This document shows, one piece after another, positions 1-6,958 of a stretch of DNA of 9,773 bases. The position numbers were made by a program, and so were the translations under genes. A model generated the notes under the pieces. It was not told where the DNA came from. It did no database searches and saw only the letters and a program-made list of their open reading frames with translations. The stretch spans positions 1 through 9,773 of the forward strand of contig JAEZKD010000246.1 in the NCBI GenBank assembly GCA_023415655.1, in the 5' to 3' direction. Source of the stretch: Bacillota bacterium (lineage in GTDB: Bacteria > Bacillota > Clostridia > Lachnospirales > Lachnospiraceae). Within the stretch, counting starts at the first letter, position 1; the number at the start of each line of letters is the position of its first letter.

Positions 1-937
1 CCACCAACTAATAATACTTTCTTAATATCAGAAGCAGAAAGGCCAGCATCACGAAGAGCGTTCTGTACAGGTACTACAGTTCTTTCTACTAAATCATGTG
101 TTAACTCATCAAATTTTGCACGAGTTAAGTTTAAGTCAAAGTGCTTTGGACCTTCAGAAGTAGCTGTGATGAAAGGAAGGTTAATGTAGTTGTTGTTGCA
201 GAGGATAATTCCTTCTTAGCTTTTTCTGCAGCTTCCTTTAATCTTTGAAGTGCCATCTTATCTGTAGATAAGTCAACGCCTTCTGCTTTCTTGAATTCAT
301 CAATGAAGTATCTAGTCACACGATCATCAAAGTCATCACCACCGAGTCTGTTATCACCGGAAGTTGCTAATACTTCGATAACGCCATCACCGATTTCGAT
401 AATGGAAACGTCGAACGTACCACCACCTAAATCGTAAACCATGATTTTCTGCTCATGTTCATTATCAAGACCGTAAGCTAATGCTGCTGCAGTAGGCTCG
501 TTGATAATTCTCTTAACATCAAGGCCTGCAATCTTACCAGCATCTTTTGTTGCCTGTCTTTGAGCGTCATTAAAGTAAGCAGGTACTGTAATAACCGCTT
601 CTGTTACCTTTTCACCCAAATAGCTTTCTGCATCTGCTTTTAATTTCTGAAGAATCATTGCAGAGATTTCCTGTGGGGTAAACTTCTTATCATCAATAGC
701 TACCTTATAATCAGTACCCATATGTCTCTTAATGGATGCGATTGTTTTATCAGCATTTGTAACTGCCTGACGTTTTGCTGATTCACCAACAATTCTTTCA
801 CCTGTCTTTGTAAATGCTACAACCGATGGTGTAGTTCTTGCACCTTCTGCATTAGCGATAACTACTGGCTTTCCGCCTTCCATTACTGCTACACAGGAGT
901 TGGTTGTTCCTAAGTCAATACCAATAATTTTACTCAT
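1..937 (-). CDS. dnaK: Hsp70 chaperone DnaK, N-terminal part, frame broken near 187 and cut by the window edge
   Basis: DnaK is the cytosolic ATP-driven Hsp70 chaperone; it works with DnaJ and GrpE. The first 250 residues read cleanly: phosphate-1 loop GIDLGTTNSC (6-15), RIINEPTAAALAYGLD (143-158), phosphate-2 loop YDLGGGTFD (168-176) and GDNRLGGDDFD (194-204). The insertion of about 24 residues near residue 80 of Gram-negative DnaK is absent. The ATG at 937 has GGAGG at 946-950. After residue 250 the frame gives 18 unrelated residues and a stop at 131. One frame over, the bases from about 187 down to 1 encode normal DnaK (INLPFITATSEGPKHFDL onward to KKVLLVGG), so one base is missing from an expected AAC codon. 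As written, the protein would end inside the ATPase domain. An assembly or sequencing error is as likely as a real mutation. The gene is the third of the hrcA operon, 104 bases after grpE. Confidence 0.93.
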
Positions 938-991
938 AATCTATTCCTCCATTCAAATTAATTCTTCTATTCAAAATCATGCTTTCTCAAT

Positions 992-1023
992 AGTATTATC
1001 TGAAACCTAATTCAAACAATACT
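992..1023 (-). other. Intercistronic stem-loop between grpE and dnaK
   Basis: Arms AGTATT (992-997) and AATACT (1018-1023) can pair, with an inner TGAA/TTCA pair (1001-1004 and 1011-1014) around a six-base loop. There is no T-run after it, so it is not an intrinsic terminator. In the 104-base grpE-dnaK gap it could affect mRNA processing or stability. The stem is short and AT-rich and may be chance. Confidence 0.25.
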
Positions 1024-1041
1024 TAAAACGAAAGAAAACCT

Positions 1042-1674
1042 CTAATTTACTACCTTTACCATACTGTGGCGAACGACACTGTCGCGATACATATATCCCT
1101 TCTGGAATTCTTCCGCAACGATGTTTTCACCTAATTCCGCGTCTTCTGCATGCATTACTGCATTATGGAAGTTTGGATCGAATTCTTTTCCAACTGCTTC
1201 AATTGCTTTTACTCCTGCAGATTCTAAACTAGTTAATAACTGTTTATAAATCATCTCAATTCCTTGAACAAAAGCACTTTCCTTTTCTTCTGGAGCAACA
1301 GCTGCTAAGCCTCGTTCAAAATTATCAACGACTGGAAGTATTTTTTCGACGATATCCTTCGCTCCAATTTCAAACATTTGCGCTTTTTCTTTTTCAGTAC
1401 GTTTTCTGAAATTATCAAATTCCGCCATGTTGCGCATTAAACGGTCGGTTAGCTCTTCGATTTTTTCATCCTTCTTATCTTTTTTCTCTTTTTTCTTAAA
1501 GAAAGATTTCTTTTCCTTTGGAGCATCCCCATCTTCCATGGATTCGTCTTCTTCTAATTCTTCCTCGAAAGCTACATTGTCTTCTACTTCTTGATTATCC
1601 GCTGAAGTCTCAATTTCTTGCTCTAATTCAGATTCTTCGGATACGATATCCTTTACTTCTTCATTATCCGCCAT
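1042..1674 (-). CDS. grpE: Nucleotide exchange factor GrpE
   Basis: GrpE is the homodimeric cytosolic factor that releases ADP from DnaK. With the ATG at 1674 it is 210 residues. Residues 1-52 are very acidic, 53-71 are a lysine-rich patch (KEKKSFFKKKEKKDKKDEK), and 72-120 form the long dimerising helix (EELTDRLMRNMAEFDNFRKR). The C-terminal beta domain carries the family signature FDPNFHNAVMHAED (165-178) and VAEEFQKGYMYRDSVVR (186-202). A GTG at 1686 would add four residues. I prefer the ATG because AAGGTG lies nine bases ahead of it and overlaps that GTG. The gene starts 24 bases after the hrcA stop and is co-transcribed under the CIRCE-controlled promoter. Confidence 0.96.
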   Translation of the reverse strand: MADNEEVKDIVSEESELEQEIETSADNQEVEDNVAFEEELEEDESMEDGDAPKEKKSFFKKKEKKDKKDEKIEELTDRLMRNMAEFDNFRKRTEKEKAQMFEIGAKDIVEKILPVVDNFERGLAAVAPEEKESAFVQGIEMIYKQLLTSLESAGVKAIEAVGKEFDPNFHNAVMHAEDAELGENIVAEEFQKGYMYRDSVVRHSMVKVVN

Positions 1675-1698
1675 GCCTTTCGTCACCTTTCTTTCCGC

Positions 1699-2733
1699 TT
1701 AATGATCTTTTCTCTTAAAGATATCATCGAGTTGTGTCATTAGGTTTTGTAACGTTGCTACTACTTTTTCGTAATCCATACGTTTTGGTCCAATGATTCC
1801 GACCTTACCATAAACACCTTCCTCGATTTGATAGGTTGCTGTTACTACAGCACAGTCCTTCATAGAATCCACTGGTGTTTCATCACCAATATAAACTTGA
1901 ATCCCTCGATTTTCACCACTTTGAACTTCATTGTTCATCAAATCTGTCAACTGCTTCTTTTCTTCTAAGGTATAAAGAAGCTCACTGGCTTTTTCAGTAT
2001 CATTTAACTCTGGATACTTCAAAATATTCGTCGTACCAGAGGTGAACACTTGAACATCTTCTTCCTCACTGAGTGCCTGAGCAATGGCATCTAATATATC
2101 ACTAACTACAAAGCTGTGATCTTGCGCTTGTTCTTTCATCTTTTGAATCAATCCAAGATTGATTTCTGCAAGATCTAAACCTGTTAAAAATGTATTCAAA
2201 ACGATATTAAGCTTTAACAATGTTTCTTTATCTAAAGGTTGCTCAATTGCTATCATCTTATTCTTAACAATATTCCCTTCTAAAACAATGATTGCCAATA
2301 TCTGAGTACGATCCACTTCTGTTAATTGAAGAAATTTAATTTTTTTTGATCGATATTGTGGTCCAGTCACCATCGTAGCATAATTCGTATTCACTGCTAA
2401 AAGTTTTGCTACCTGCTGCAATAAGTTTTCCATCTTATCTGCTTTTTCGATGAGCATTCCACGCATTTCTTCCACTTCTTGTGTCTTTGCTTCCATCATC
2501 GTATCCACATATAAGCGATAGCCTTTATCTGATGGAATACGACCTGCCGAAGTGTGCGGCTGGATAATATATCCTAGTTCTTCAAGATCCGCCATTTCAT
2601 TCCGAATGGTTGCAGAACTTAGATTCAAGTCCGTATACTTTGATATTGTTCGAGAACCAACCGGTTCTCCGGTTTCAAGGTAGTTCCGGATAATAGCCTG
2701 CAATATTTTAAGCTTTCTATCATCTAACTGCAT
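1699..2733 (-). CDS. hrcA: Heat-inducible transcription repressor HrcA
   Basis: HrcA represses the class I heat-shock genes by binding the CIRCE inverted repeat; its folding depends on GroEL, which couples repression to chaperone load. The protein is 344 residues, a normal length. Residues 1-65 are the winged helix-turn-helix (LKILQAIIRNYLETGEPVGS, then SSATIRNEMADLEELGYI), followed by the conserved PHTSAGRIPSDKGYRLYVD (59-77). The remainder is the GAF-like dimerisation part, with GPKRMDYEKVV near the end. A TTG at 2751 would add six residues, but AAAGAGG sits five bases before the ATG at 2733 and lies inside that extension, so 2733 is chosen. It is the first gene of hrcA-grpE-dnaK and is autoregulated through the CIRCE about 70 bases upstream. 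Confidence 0.97.
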   Translation of the reverse strand: MQLDDRKLKILQAIIRNYLETGEPVGSRTISKYTDLNLSSATIRNEMADLEELGYIIQPHTSAGRIPSDKGYRLYVDTMMEAKTQEVEEMRGMLIEKADKMENLLQQVAKLLAVNTNYATMVTGPQYRSKKIKFLQLTEVDRTQILAIIVLEGNIVKNKMIAIEQPLDKETLLKLNIVLNTFLTGLDLAEINLGLIQKMKEQAQDHSFVVSDILDAIAQALSEEEDVQVFTSGTTNILKYPELNDTEKASELLYTLEEKKQLTDLMNNEVQSGENRGIQVYIGDETPVDSMKDCAVVTATYQIEEGVYGKVGIIGPKRMDYEKVVATLQNLMTQLDDIFKRKDH

Positions 2734-2803
2734 CTTTCCCTCTTTTCTCAAACTTTACGTTTGCCGCAAATAAGTTGTTGTACTTTTCTTATTTTCTTAG
2801 TTG

Positions 2804-2830
2804 TTAGCACTCAACTTGATAGAGTGCTAA
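2804..2830 (-). promoter_or_regulatory. CIRCE operator (HrcA binding site)
   Basis: TTAGCACTC (2804-2812), nine-base spacer, GAGTGCTAA (2822-2830): an exact match to the CIRCE consensus. The arms extend one perfect pair further than usual on the first step and again on the second (2802-2832). It lies just downstream of the -10 box, in the 5' untranslated region of hrcA, where bound HrcA would block transcription. Confidence 0.98.
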
Positions 2831-2843
2831 CATCGATATACAT

Positions 2844-2872
2844 AAATTATCACTATCACAATATTTTGTCAA
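2844..2872 (-). promoter_or_regulatory. Vegetative-type promoter of hrcA-grpE-dnaK
   Basis: On the minus strand, a perfect -35 TTGACA (2867-2872) is followed after 17 bases by TAATTT (2844-2849), or after 15 bases by the better box GATAAT (2846-2851). The start point would fall at the edge of the CIRCE. It begins only about 20 bases after the lipoprotein stop codon. I see no intrinsic terminator in between, so read-through from upstream is possible. Confidence 0.8.
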
Positions 2873-2892
2873 TAGTATTTTTAAAGTTTTTT

Positions 2893-4038
2893 TTATTCGA
2901 CGATGCATTCCACATAATTTACTTCCTCTACTAGGATACGATTCTCAGGAAGTTCGGCATGGTTATTCAGATAAACCAGGACCTCATCACCCTTAGTGAC
3001 CATATTCTCAAAATAAGTCCATTCAGTGAGCTTCCCCTCTAACGTTGCTTCCTTCCCTTCAACATCTAGAAAACGCACTTTTATCTTTGTATCCGTTAAC
3101 TCGAGTACCTCTCCTATAATTTCATAATACTTCGGTTTTATTACAATCTCAGGGATACTTGGATCAAAAGCACGTAAAAATACATTTTCTGCATAATCTG
3201 TATTCGAAGAAATGATCAACACTACATAGCGATCTTTTGTAATCACTTTACAATTCTGAACAAGTTCATATTGATCAGGTAAATAATTTTTCCATTGCTC
3301 GATTAGATCATCCACATGCTTTTGTACTCCCTCTTTTACACTCTTAACATCTTCTAATGTTTTCGCTTCAATGATTGCATACTCCGTAGATTTCACCATC
3401 ATCATTGGCATGTACACTACATAATTATCAACTTTCGTGGAATCTATATAATAACGCTCTTGAAATACTTCATCATCCAAACGGATCATGGAGGTTTCTT
3501 CCACTGCCATAATCTTTTTCATTACACTTTCTATGTCAATGCTCTTGCTTTGTTCTGGTTTTACAGTTGGTATTGGTGTTGGTAATGGTACCTTCGTTGG
3601 CTTTGGTGTTGCGGTTGGTTTTGGCGTAGCGGTAGGTTTCGTCGTTGGCTTTGTTGTTGGCTTTGGTGTTGTAGTTGGCGCTTTCGTTGGCTCCTTCGTC
3701 TCTACTTTTTCTTCACTACCCGATTCTGTTGGTTCCTTATCATCCTCTACATCTGGTGCCTTTGTAGGAGCTGTTACTTCTGTAGTATCTGACTCCTTCG
3801 ATGGTTCAGTAATTTCAGTATTCGTTTCTTCTTTCATTGGAGTGCTGGTTGGTTCAATGCTTGGATCTTTATTTATATCTTCTGTTTGCTCCTTCTCTAA
3901 TTCAGTTCCTAAATCATTGGATACAATTTGAGTTGGAGTAACAGCTGTTTCCTCAGTCGTAGGTTCAGTTTTCTTACATGCTGAAAATTGAATAGCAACA
4001 AGCAATGCCATGGTACATATGAGAGATTTCTTAAACAT
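2893..4038 (-). CDS. Thr/Pro-rich DUF4358 lipoprotein
   Basis: Predicted secreted lipoprotein of unknown function, 381 residues. A basic N-terminus and hydrophobic stretch (5-20) end in FSA-C with Cys21 as the lipidation site; Phe at -3 makes a slightly atypical lipobox. Residues 22-165 are a low-complexity spacer, acidic first, then a repeated TPKPT/TKPT tract (about 117-158) of the kind that spans the cell wall. Residues 170-290 resemble DUF4358 (MIRLDDEVFQERYYIDSTKV, YVVYMPMMMVKSTEYAI, WKNYLPDQYELVQN), a family common in Lachnospiraceae lipoproteins. Residues 294-381 form an extra beta-rich tail I do not recognise (YYEIIGEVLELTDTKIKVRF). AAGGAG at 4045-4050 supports the ATG. The gene separates hemW from hrcA and has its own promoter. 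Confidence 0.88.
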   Translation of the reverse strand: MFKKSLICTMALLVAIQFSACKKTEPTTEETAVTPTQIVSNDLGTELEKEQTEDINKDPSIEPTSTPMKEETNTEITEPSKESDTTEVTAPTKAPDVEDDKEPTESGSEEKVETKEPTKAPTTTPKPTTKPTTKPTATPKPTATPKPTKVPLPTPIPTVKPEQSKSIDIESVMKKIMAVEETSMIRLDDEVFQERYYIDSTKVDNYVVYMPMMMVKSTEYAIIEAKTLEDVKSVKEGVQKHVDDLIEQWKNYLPDQYELVQNCKVITKDRYVVLIISSNTDYAENVFLRAFDPSIPEIVIKPKYYEIIGEVLELTDTKIKVRFLDVEGKEATLEGKLTEWTYFENMVTKGDEVLVYLNNHAELPENRILVEEVNYVECIVE

Positions 4039-4048
4039 TATTTTCTCC

Positions 4049-4101
4049 TTTGTTCTTTTCTTTGTTTTGTTCTTTTCTTTGTTTTGCTCTTTTCTTTGTT
4101 G
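4049..4101 (-). repeat. 17-bp tandem repeat in the lipoprotein leader
   Basis: Unit TTTGTTTTGTTCTTTTC on the plus strand: a 12-base partial copy (4049-4060), a full copy (4061-4077), a full copy with one change (4078-4094), and the start of another. Read as mRNA it is an unstructured purine-rich tract that begins at the ribosome site of the lipoprotein gene. Copy number could vary by slippage. Confidence 0.8.
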
Positions 4102-4159
4102 TATTTTTTTGATTCCAATTAGATTTCCCTGTTAGTCAGTTTATTAATCATCACAAACA

Positions 4160-4213
4160 AAAGCCCACGATAGTGCCATCCTCCAATATAAGGATAGCGC
4201 AATAATGGACTTT
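4160..4213 (-). terminator. Terminator-like hairpin in the 5' leader of the lipoprotein gene
   Basis: On the minus strand, AAAGTCCA (4206-4213) pairs with TGGGCTTT (4160-4167), one G-U included. Inside, GCTATCCT pairs with AGGATGGC around an eight-base loop. The stem is followed by TTTTGTTTG. It starts about a dozen bases after the predicted start point of the promoter at 4233-4261. It could be an attenuator or stabilising stem of the lipoprotein mRNA, or a terminator for hemW read-through. The U-run is interrupted, so termination strength is uncertain. Confidence 0.5.
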
Positions 4214-4232
4214 ATAATAGGAACCATATTTA

Positions 4233-4261
4233 GTTATACCAAAAACAAACATAAATAGCAA
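4233..4261 (-). promoter_or_regulatory. Predicted promoter of the lipoprotein gene
   Basis: Minus strand: TTGCTA (4256-4261), 17 bases, TATAAC (4233-4238), with TGG directly ahead of the -10 box as an extended -10 element. It would give a leader of roughly 190 bases containing the hairpin at 4160-4213 and the 17-bp repeats. Confidence 0.55.
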
Positions 4262-4331
4262 ATTTAACATTATTTTTTTTTACAGAGGGATTCGTATTGA
4301 TTGGTGTCCCTCCTTATGTGACGTCTTAAAT

Positions 4332-5477
4332 CTATAGAAGAAACTCCGCAAAGACTGCATTACTAACATCAAGCCCATACTCCGTCAAACGTAACAGATC
4401 TCCATCCCGTTCCAATACCTTTTCTTGAATGAACCGATTAATTTTCTGCCCATAGACTTCCATCATCGAAACCCCAAATAGTTGTTCAAAGTTTGAGATG
4501 GAGATACCACTACACATACGTAATCCTAAGAACATGTATTCTTCGATTGCACTATTTTTCGTTTGTGTTTCAATCTCTCTCCATACCGTTTCCCCCTGCT
4601 CAATACAAGAAAGATAGGTTTTCATATCCTTTTCATTATGAAAACGCTGGCCTTTATATAGACTAGCAGCTCCCAATCCAAATCCAAGATATTCAACCCT
4701 TTGCCAATAGCCTACATTATGGCGACACTCAAACCCACATTTTGCATAATTAGAGATTTCATATCTCTCATAGCCATTCTCTAATAGAATTTCTTTGGTA
4801 CGTTCATACATCAGACGATCTACTTCTACCGATGGTAATTCGTTCTGTCTCGTTCCGTTTTCACCATAGATGAATCCAAATGGCGTTCCATCTTCTATAA
4901 TTAAACTATACGCCGAGATATGCTCTGGTTGTAACGCGACTACCTTACGTACTGTTTCTTCATATTGTTCTAGTGTTTGCTTTGGTAGTGCTGACATCAA
5001 ATCGATATTGATATTATCAAAGCCTATCTTTCTTGCAAATTCATAATTCTCTAGGAACTGCTGGTACGTATGAATTCGTCCCAATAATTGAAGTTCCTTG
5101 TCATTCGTACTCTGTAAACCAAAACTGATACGATTGATTCCTATTGCTTTGTAAGTCATGAATAAGTCAGGTTCTATAGCTCCTGGATTACACTCAATCG
5201 TTATTTCACAATCTTCAGTAAACAAAGCTACTTCCTTTAATGCTGACATGATTTGAGTAATTTCTTCTTTCGTCAGCATAGATGGCGTTCCTCCGCCAAA
5301 AAAGACAGAAGTAACTAGGTAATCCTTTAATCGTTCTTTGCTATCTATAATTTCTTGACATAACGCATCCACATATTGACTTCTCGTTCTATGATCTGAG
5401 ACACCTGATAAGAAGTCACAGTAATGGCATTTACGTACACAGAAAGGAATATGAATATATATTTCTATTTTTTTCAT
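4332..5477 (-). CDS. hemW: Radical SAM haem chaperone HemW (HemN-like)
   Basis: Member of the HemN/HemW radical SAM family, 381 residues, a typical length. The cluster motif is Cys13-x3-Cys17-x2-Cys20 followed by DF. The CxxxCxYCDF form is typical of HemW, a haem-binding protein, rather than of true oxygen-independent coproporphyrinogen dehydrogenase (HemN), which has a fourth Cys and a longer N-terminus. Other family motifs: GGGTPS (61-66), ECNPG (95-99), NRISFGLQS (115-123), LGRIH (132-136), NIDLMSALPKQT (157-168), ISAYSLIIEDGTPF (187-200), GYWQRVEYLGFGLGAAS (256-272). The HemN C-terminal domain follows. Such genes are often annotated as hemN. The ATG at 5477 has only a weak AAGG ribosome site. 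In clostridia this gene commonly stands just before hrcA, as here apart from the lipoprotein gene. Confidence 0.93.
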   Translation of the reverse strand: MKKIEIYIHIPFCVRKCHYCDFLSGVSDHRTRSQYVDALCQEIIDSKERLKDYLVTSVFFGGGTPSMLTKEEITQIMSALKEVALFTEDCEITIECNPGAIEPDLFMTYKAIGINRISFGLQSTNDKELQLLGRIHTYQQFLENYEFARKIGFDNINIDLMSALPKQTLEQYEETVRKVVALQPEHISAYSLIIEDGTPFGFIYGENGTRQNELPSVEVDRLMYERTKEILLENGYERYEISNYAKCGFECRHNVGYWQRVEYLGFGLGAASLYKGQRFHNEKDMKTYLSCIEQGETVWREIETQTKNSAIEEYMFLGLRMCSGISISNFEQLFGVSMMEVYGQKINRFIQEKVLERDGDLLRLTEYGLDVSNAVFAEFLL

Positions 5478-5507
5478 TGTATACCAACCTTAACTTTTAA
5501 TACTCGA

Positions 5508-5536
5508 ATCATAACACAATGCTAGAATTCTGACAA
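5508..5536 (-). promoter_or_regulatory. Predicted promoter of hemW
   Basis: Minus strand: TTGTCA (5531-5536), 17 bases, TATGAT (5508-5513), with TGT ahead of the -10 box as an extended -10 element. Both boxes match five of six consensus bases. The start point would fall near 5501, giving a short leader of about 25 bases before the ATG. Confidence 0.7.
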
Positions 5537-5627
5537 GTTTGGATATAGCAATATACACTACTCTCACGTAAAGCAATAGTGTCGCAAAATGAATAAATAA
5601 TACGGATTATATGTAGTAACATTAATT

Positions 5628-5744
5628 AGTAGGTATGAGAAGGATAAGCATAGCGTTTTTGGACCAACGTTATGCAAGAAAAAAATAAATTTATTTCTAA
5701 GACTTTCTTAGGGGGTTGCCATTTGCGGCATTCTCATACCTACT
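5628..5744. repeat. 117-bp element with 14-bp inverted termini and internal hairpins
   Basis: This is the main content of the 328-base gene-free stretch 5478-5805. The 14-base termini AGTAGGTATGAGAA (5628-5641) and TTCTCATACCTACT (5731-5744) are perfect inverted repeats. Inside, in order: GCATAGCGTT/AACGTTATGC (5648-5675, a G-U pair on the plus strand only), the palindrome AAATAAATTTATTT (5683-5696), CTAAGA/TCTTAG (5697-5711) and TGCC/GGCA (5717-5730). No ORF and no clear target-site duplication are visible. It could be a small non-autonomous mobile element (MITE-like) or a structured RNA closed by a long stem. I do not recognise the family. Confidence 0.6.
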
Positions 5745-5805
5745 TATACTTTTAGTATTCACTTATCAAAATATTCTATACAATATGATTCAGACGAATG
5801 GTAAG

Positions 5806-6228
5806 CTAAATTTGCTTATTCTTAGTTTTTAGACCAATGAGCTGTTCTAAATCTTTCAACTGCTCCTTGTTCGTGACTCGATAATTAAGCCAACCACCGC
5901 TGCCACATGGATATTTATTATCCCAAACTGCCCTCGCATAATCACTTAATTCGTTGACAATCGGATTCATTTGAGCCTCTGAGATACGGATTAGTACCAT
6001 AAAAGCATTACGTTCCGCAAAGATATCGCAGATATGCTTACTTTTATTACTATATTTCATGCTCCAACCATATTTGTTTCCATATGGAAATCGAATACAG
6101 CTTTGTAAGGAAAGCTTTTCTACAAGGTATCTGTCAAGTTCTATTAATAATCCACCTGCTTCGCCACAATAAGAGATTATTTCATCATATGATGGTACCG
6201 TCTTTTTATCTAACATCCTCTCATACAT
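5806..6228 (-). CDS. DUF3788 family protein
   Basis: Small soluble protein of 140 residues, a normal length for DUF3788; function unknown. Family-like stretches in order: MYERMLDKKTVPSYDEIISY (1-20), the segment RFPYGNKYGWSMKYSNKSKHIC, and near the end WDNKYPCGSGGWLNYRV. There is no signal peptide or membrane segment. A GTG at 6237 would add three residues, but AGGAGG (6237-6242) lies eight bases before the ATG at 6228 and overlaps that GTG, so 6228 is the start. It follows the ruined AraC-type regulator by 29 bases, in what was probably a two-gene operon. The gene itself looks intact although its partner has decayed. Confidence 0.85.
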   Translation of the reverse strand: MYERMLDKKTVPSYDEIISYCGEAGGLLIELDRYLVEKLSLQSCIRFPYGNKYGWSMKYSNKSKHICDIFAERNAFMVLIRISEAQMNPIVNELSDYARAVWDNKYPCGSGGWLNYRVTNKEQLKDLEQLIGLKTKNKQI

Positions 6229-6257
6229 CCGTAGCACCTCCTGATCCTCATCGATTG

Positions 6258-6724
6258 TTATTTTTTCTTAATGGGTAGCCAAAACCTATATTCTGCTAGT
6301 ATTTCTTCTGGATTGTCAGCTAGAAACCATTTATACTTAAATATATGCTCTTCGAGATAGGTTCGTCCGTCAAAATCCAAGTCATATATTCCCATGTCTA
6401 GCATACATTCGTAAATTGTCTGTGAGGATTTTTTCATTGATAATCCAATATCGATTGTTCCGTCATCATTGAATTCATTCAACACAACATCCCCTACCAA
6501 AAATAATCCTTGTGGCCCATCACTCACAGTTATGCCTTGCATCGTTTTATCGAAATCTTCTGCTCCATACAAAAGCATCATTGCATGGTATACAGTTTAA
6601 CGAAAACGAAACCACTTTCAAGTCATTCAGTTCCTCGATTCGAACCAACGGTTTTGAACTTCTTTTTCTCTAGATTAGACTCGATATAATTCAGAGCCTC
6701 ATTCATCTTACTTAACCATTCCAT
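6258..6724 (-). pseudogene. Remnant of an AraC-type regulator with effector-binding domain
   Basis: Three pieces in three different frames. (1) 6724-6623: ATG with GGAGG upstream, 33 codons beginning MEWLSKMNEALNYIESNLEK, which matches the first helix of AraC-type DNA-binding domains in this group; a stop follows. (2) An adjoining frame around 6590-6655 reads LVRIEELNDLKVVSFSLNC, resembling the start of the GyrI-like effector domain. (3) 6581-6258: 107 codons with the rest of that domain (GLFLVGDVVLNEFNDDGTIDIGL at its centre, YRFWLPIKKK at the end). Almost the whole helix-turn-helix region and a middle part of the effector domain are missing, so at least two deletions have occurred. Piece 3 alone has no visible ribosome site and would not bind DNA. 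The family assignment comes from remembered sequence character and has not been checked by a search. Confidence 0.65.
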
Positions 6725-6864
6725 CCTACCTCTTACCTCCAACTGTAATATAGCATATACTTAAATGTTTTACCTTGCAGAAAAAATACGTTGTTGCAAG
6801 TTGTTATTGACACATAAAATATCTGAAGAAGATTGGCAAGCTATAAACGATAGGAAATACAGAA

Positions 6865-6904
6865 ATTAGAGGATAAAACACTCAAAGAGTTTTTATCCTC
6901 TAAT
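6865..6904 (-). terminator. Strong stem-loop after the membrane-anchored HTH gene
   Basis: ATTAGAGGATAAAA (6865-6878) pairs perfectly with TTTTATCCTCTAAT (6891-6904). Four more inner pairs (ACTC/GAGT) follow past a bulged C, around an AAA loop. It lies 54 bases after the stop at 6959. The tail on the minus strand is only weakly U-rich (TTTCTGTATTTCC), so termination is likely but not certain. Apart from this hairpin, 6725-6958 holds no gene I can support. Confidence 0.6.
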
Positions 6905-6958
6905 AAAGATTATATAATTTACATCATATGACTGTTACGTAAAAAGAAATTATCGTTA

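Noticed and set aside
1518..1718. 66-codon plus-strand ORF over grpE and the end of hrcA
   Set aside because: It lies opposite well-supported genes and has no domain character; a shadow of the GAA/GAT-rich grpE start.
3488..3931. 147-codon ORF on the plus strand, rich in Val/Gly/Phe
   Set aside because: It is the antisense of the Thr/Pro repeat region of the lipoprotein gene, has no ribosome site of its own, and its composition follows from the repeat.
4285..4312. GAGGGA/TCCCTC hairpin just after hemW as its terminator
   Set aside because: Only six pairs with a 16-base loop, and the minus-strand tail is A-rich rather than U-rich.
5648..5675. The hairpin in the 117-bp element as an integron attC-like site
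   Set aside because: The core triplets do not fit the GTTRRRY consensus and there is no cassette or integrase nearby.
6084..6278. 64-codon plus-strand ORF over the DUF3788 gene
   Set aside because: Antisense to a recognisable family protein, with no promoter or ribosome site.
6747..6752. TATATT with TGC ahead of it as an extended -10 box for the AraC remnant
   Set aside because: No -35 partner, and the start point would fall on the ribosome site itself.
6765..6869. 34-codon plus-strand ORF ending HKISEEDWQAINDRKYRN
   Set aside because: Its end looks protein-like and could be a gene remnant, but there is no ribosome site, no promoter, and its stop falls inside the hairpin of the opposite-strand gene.
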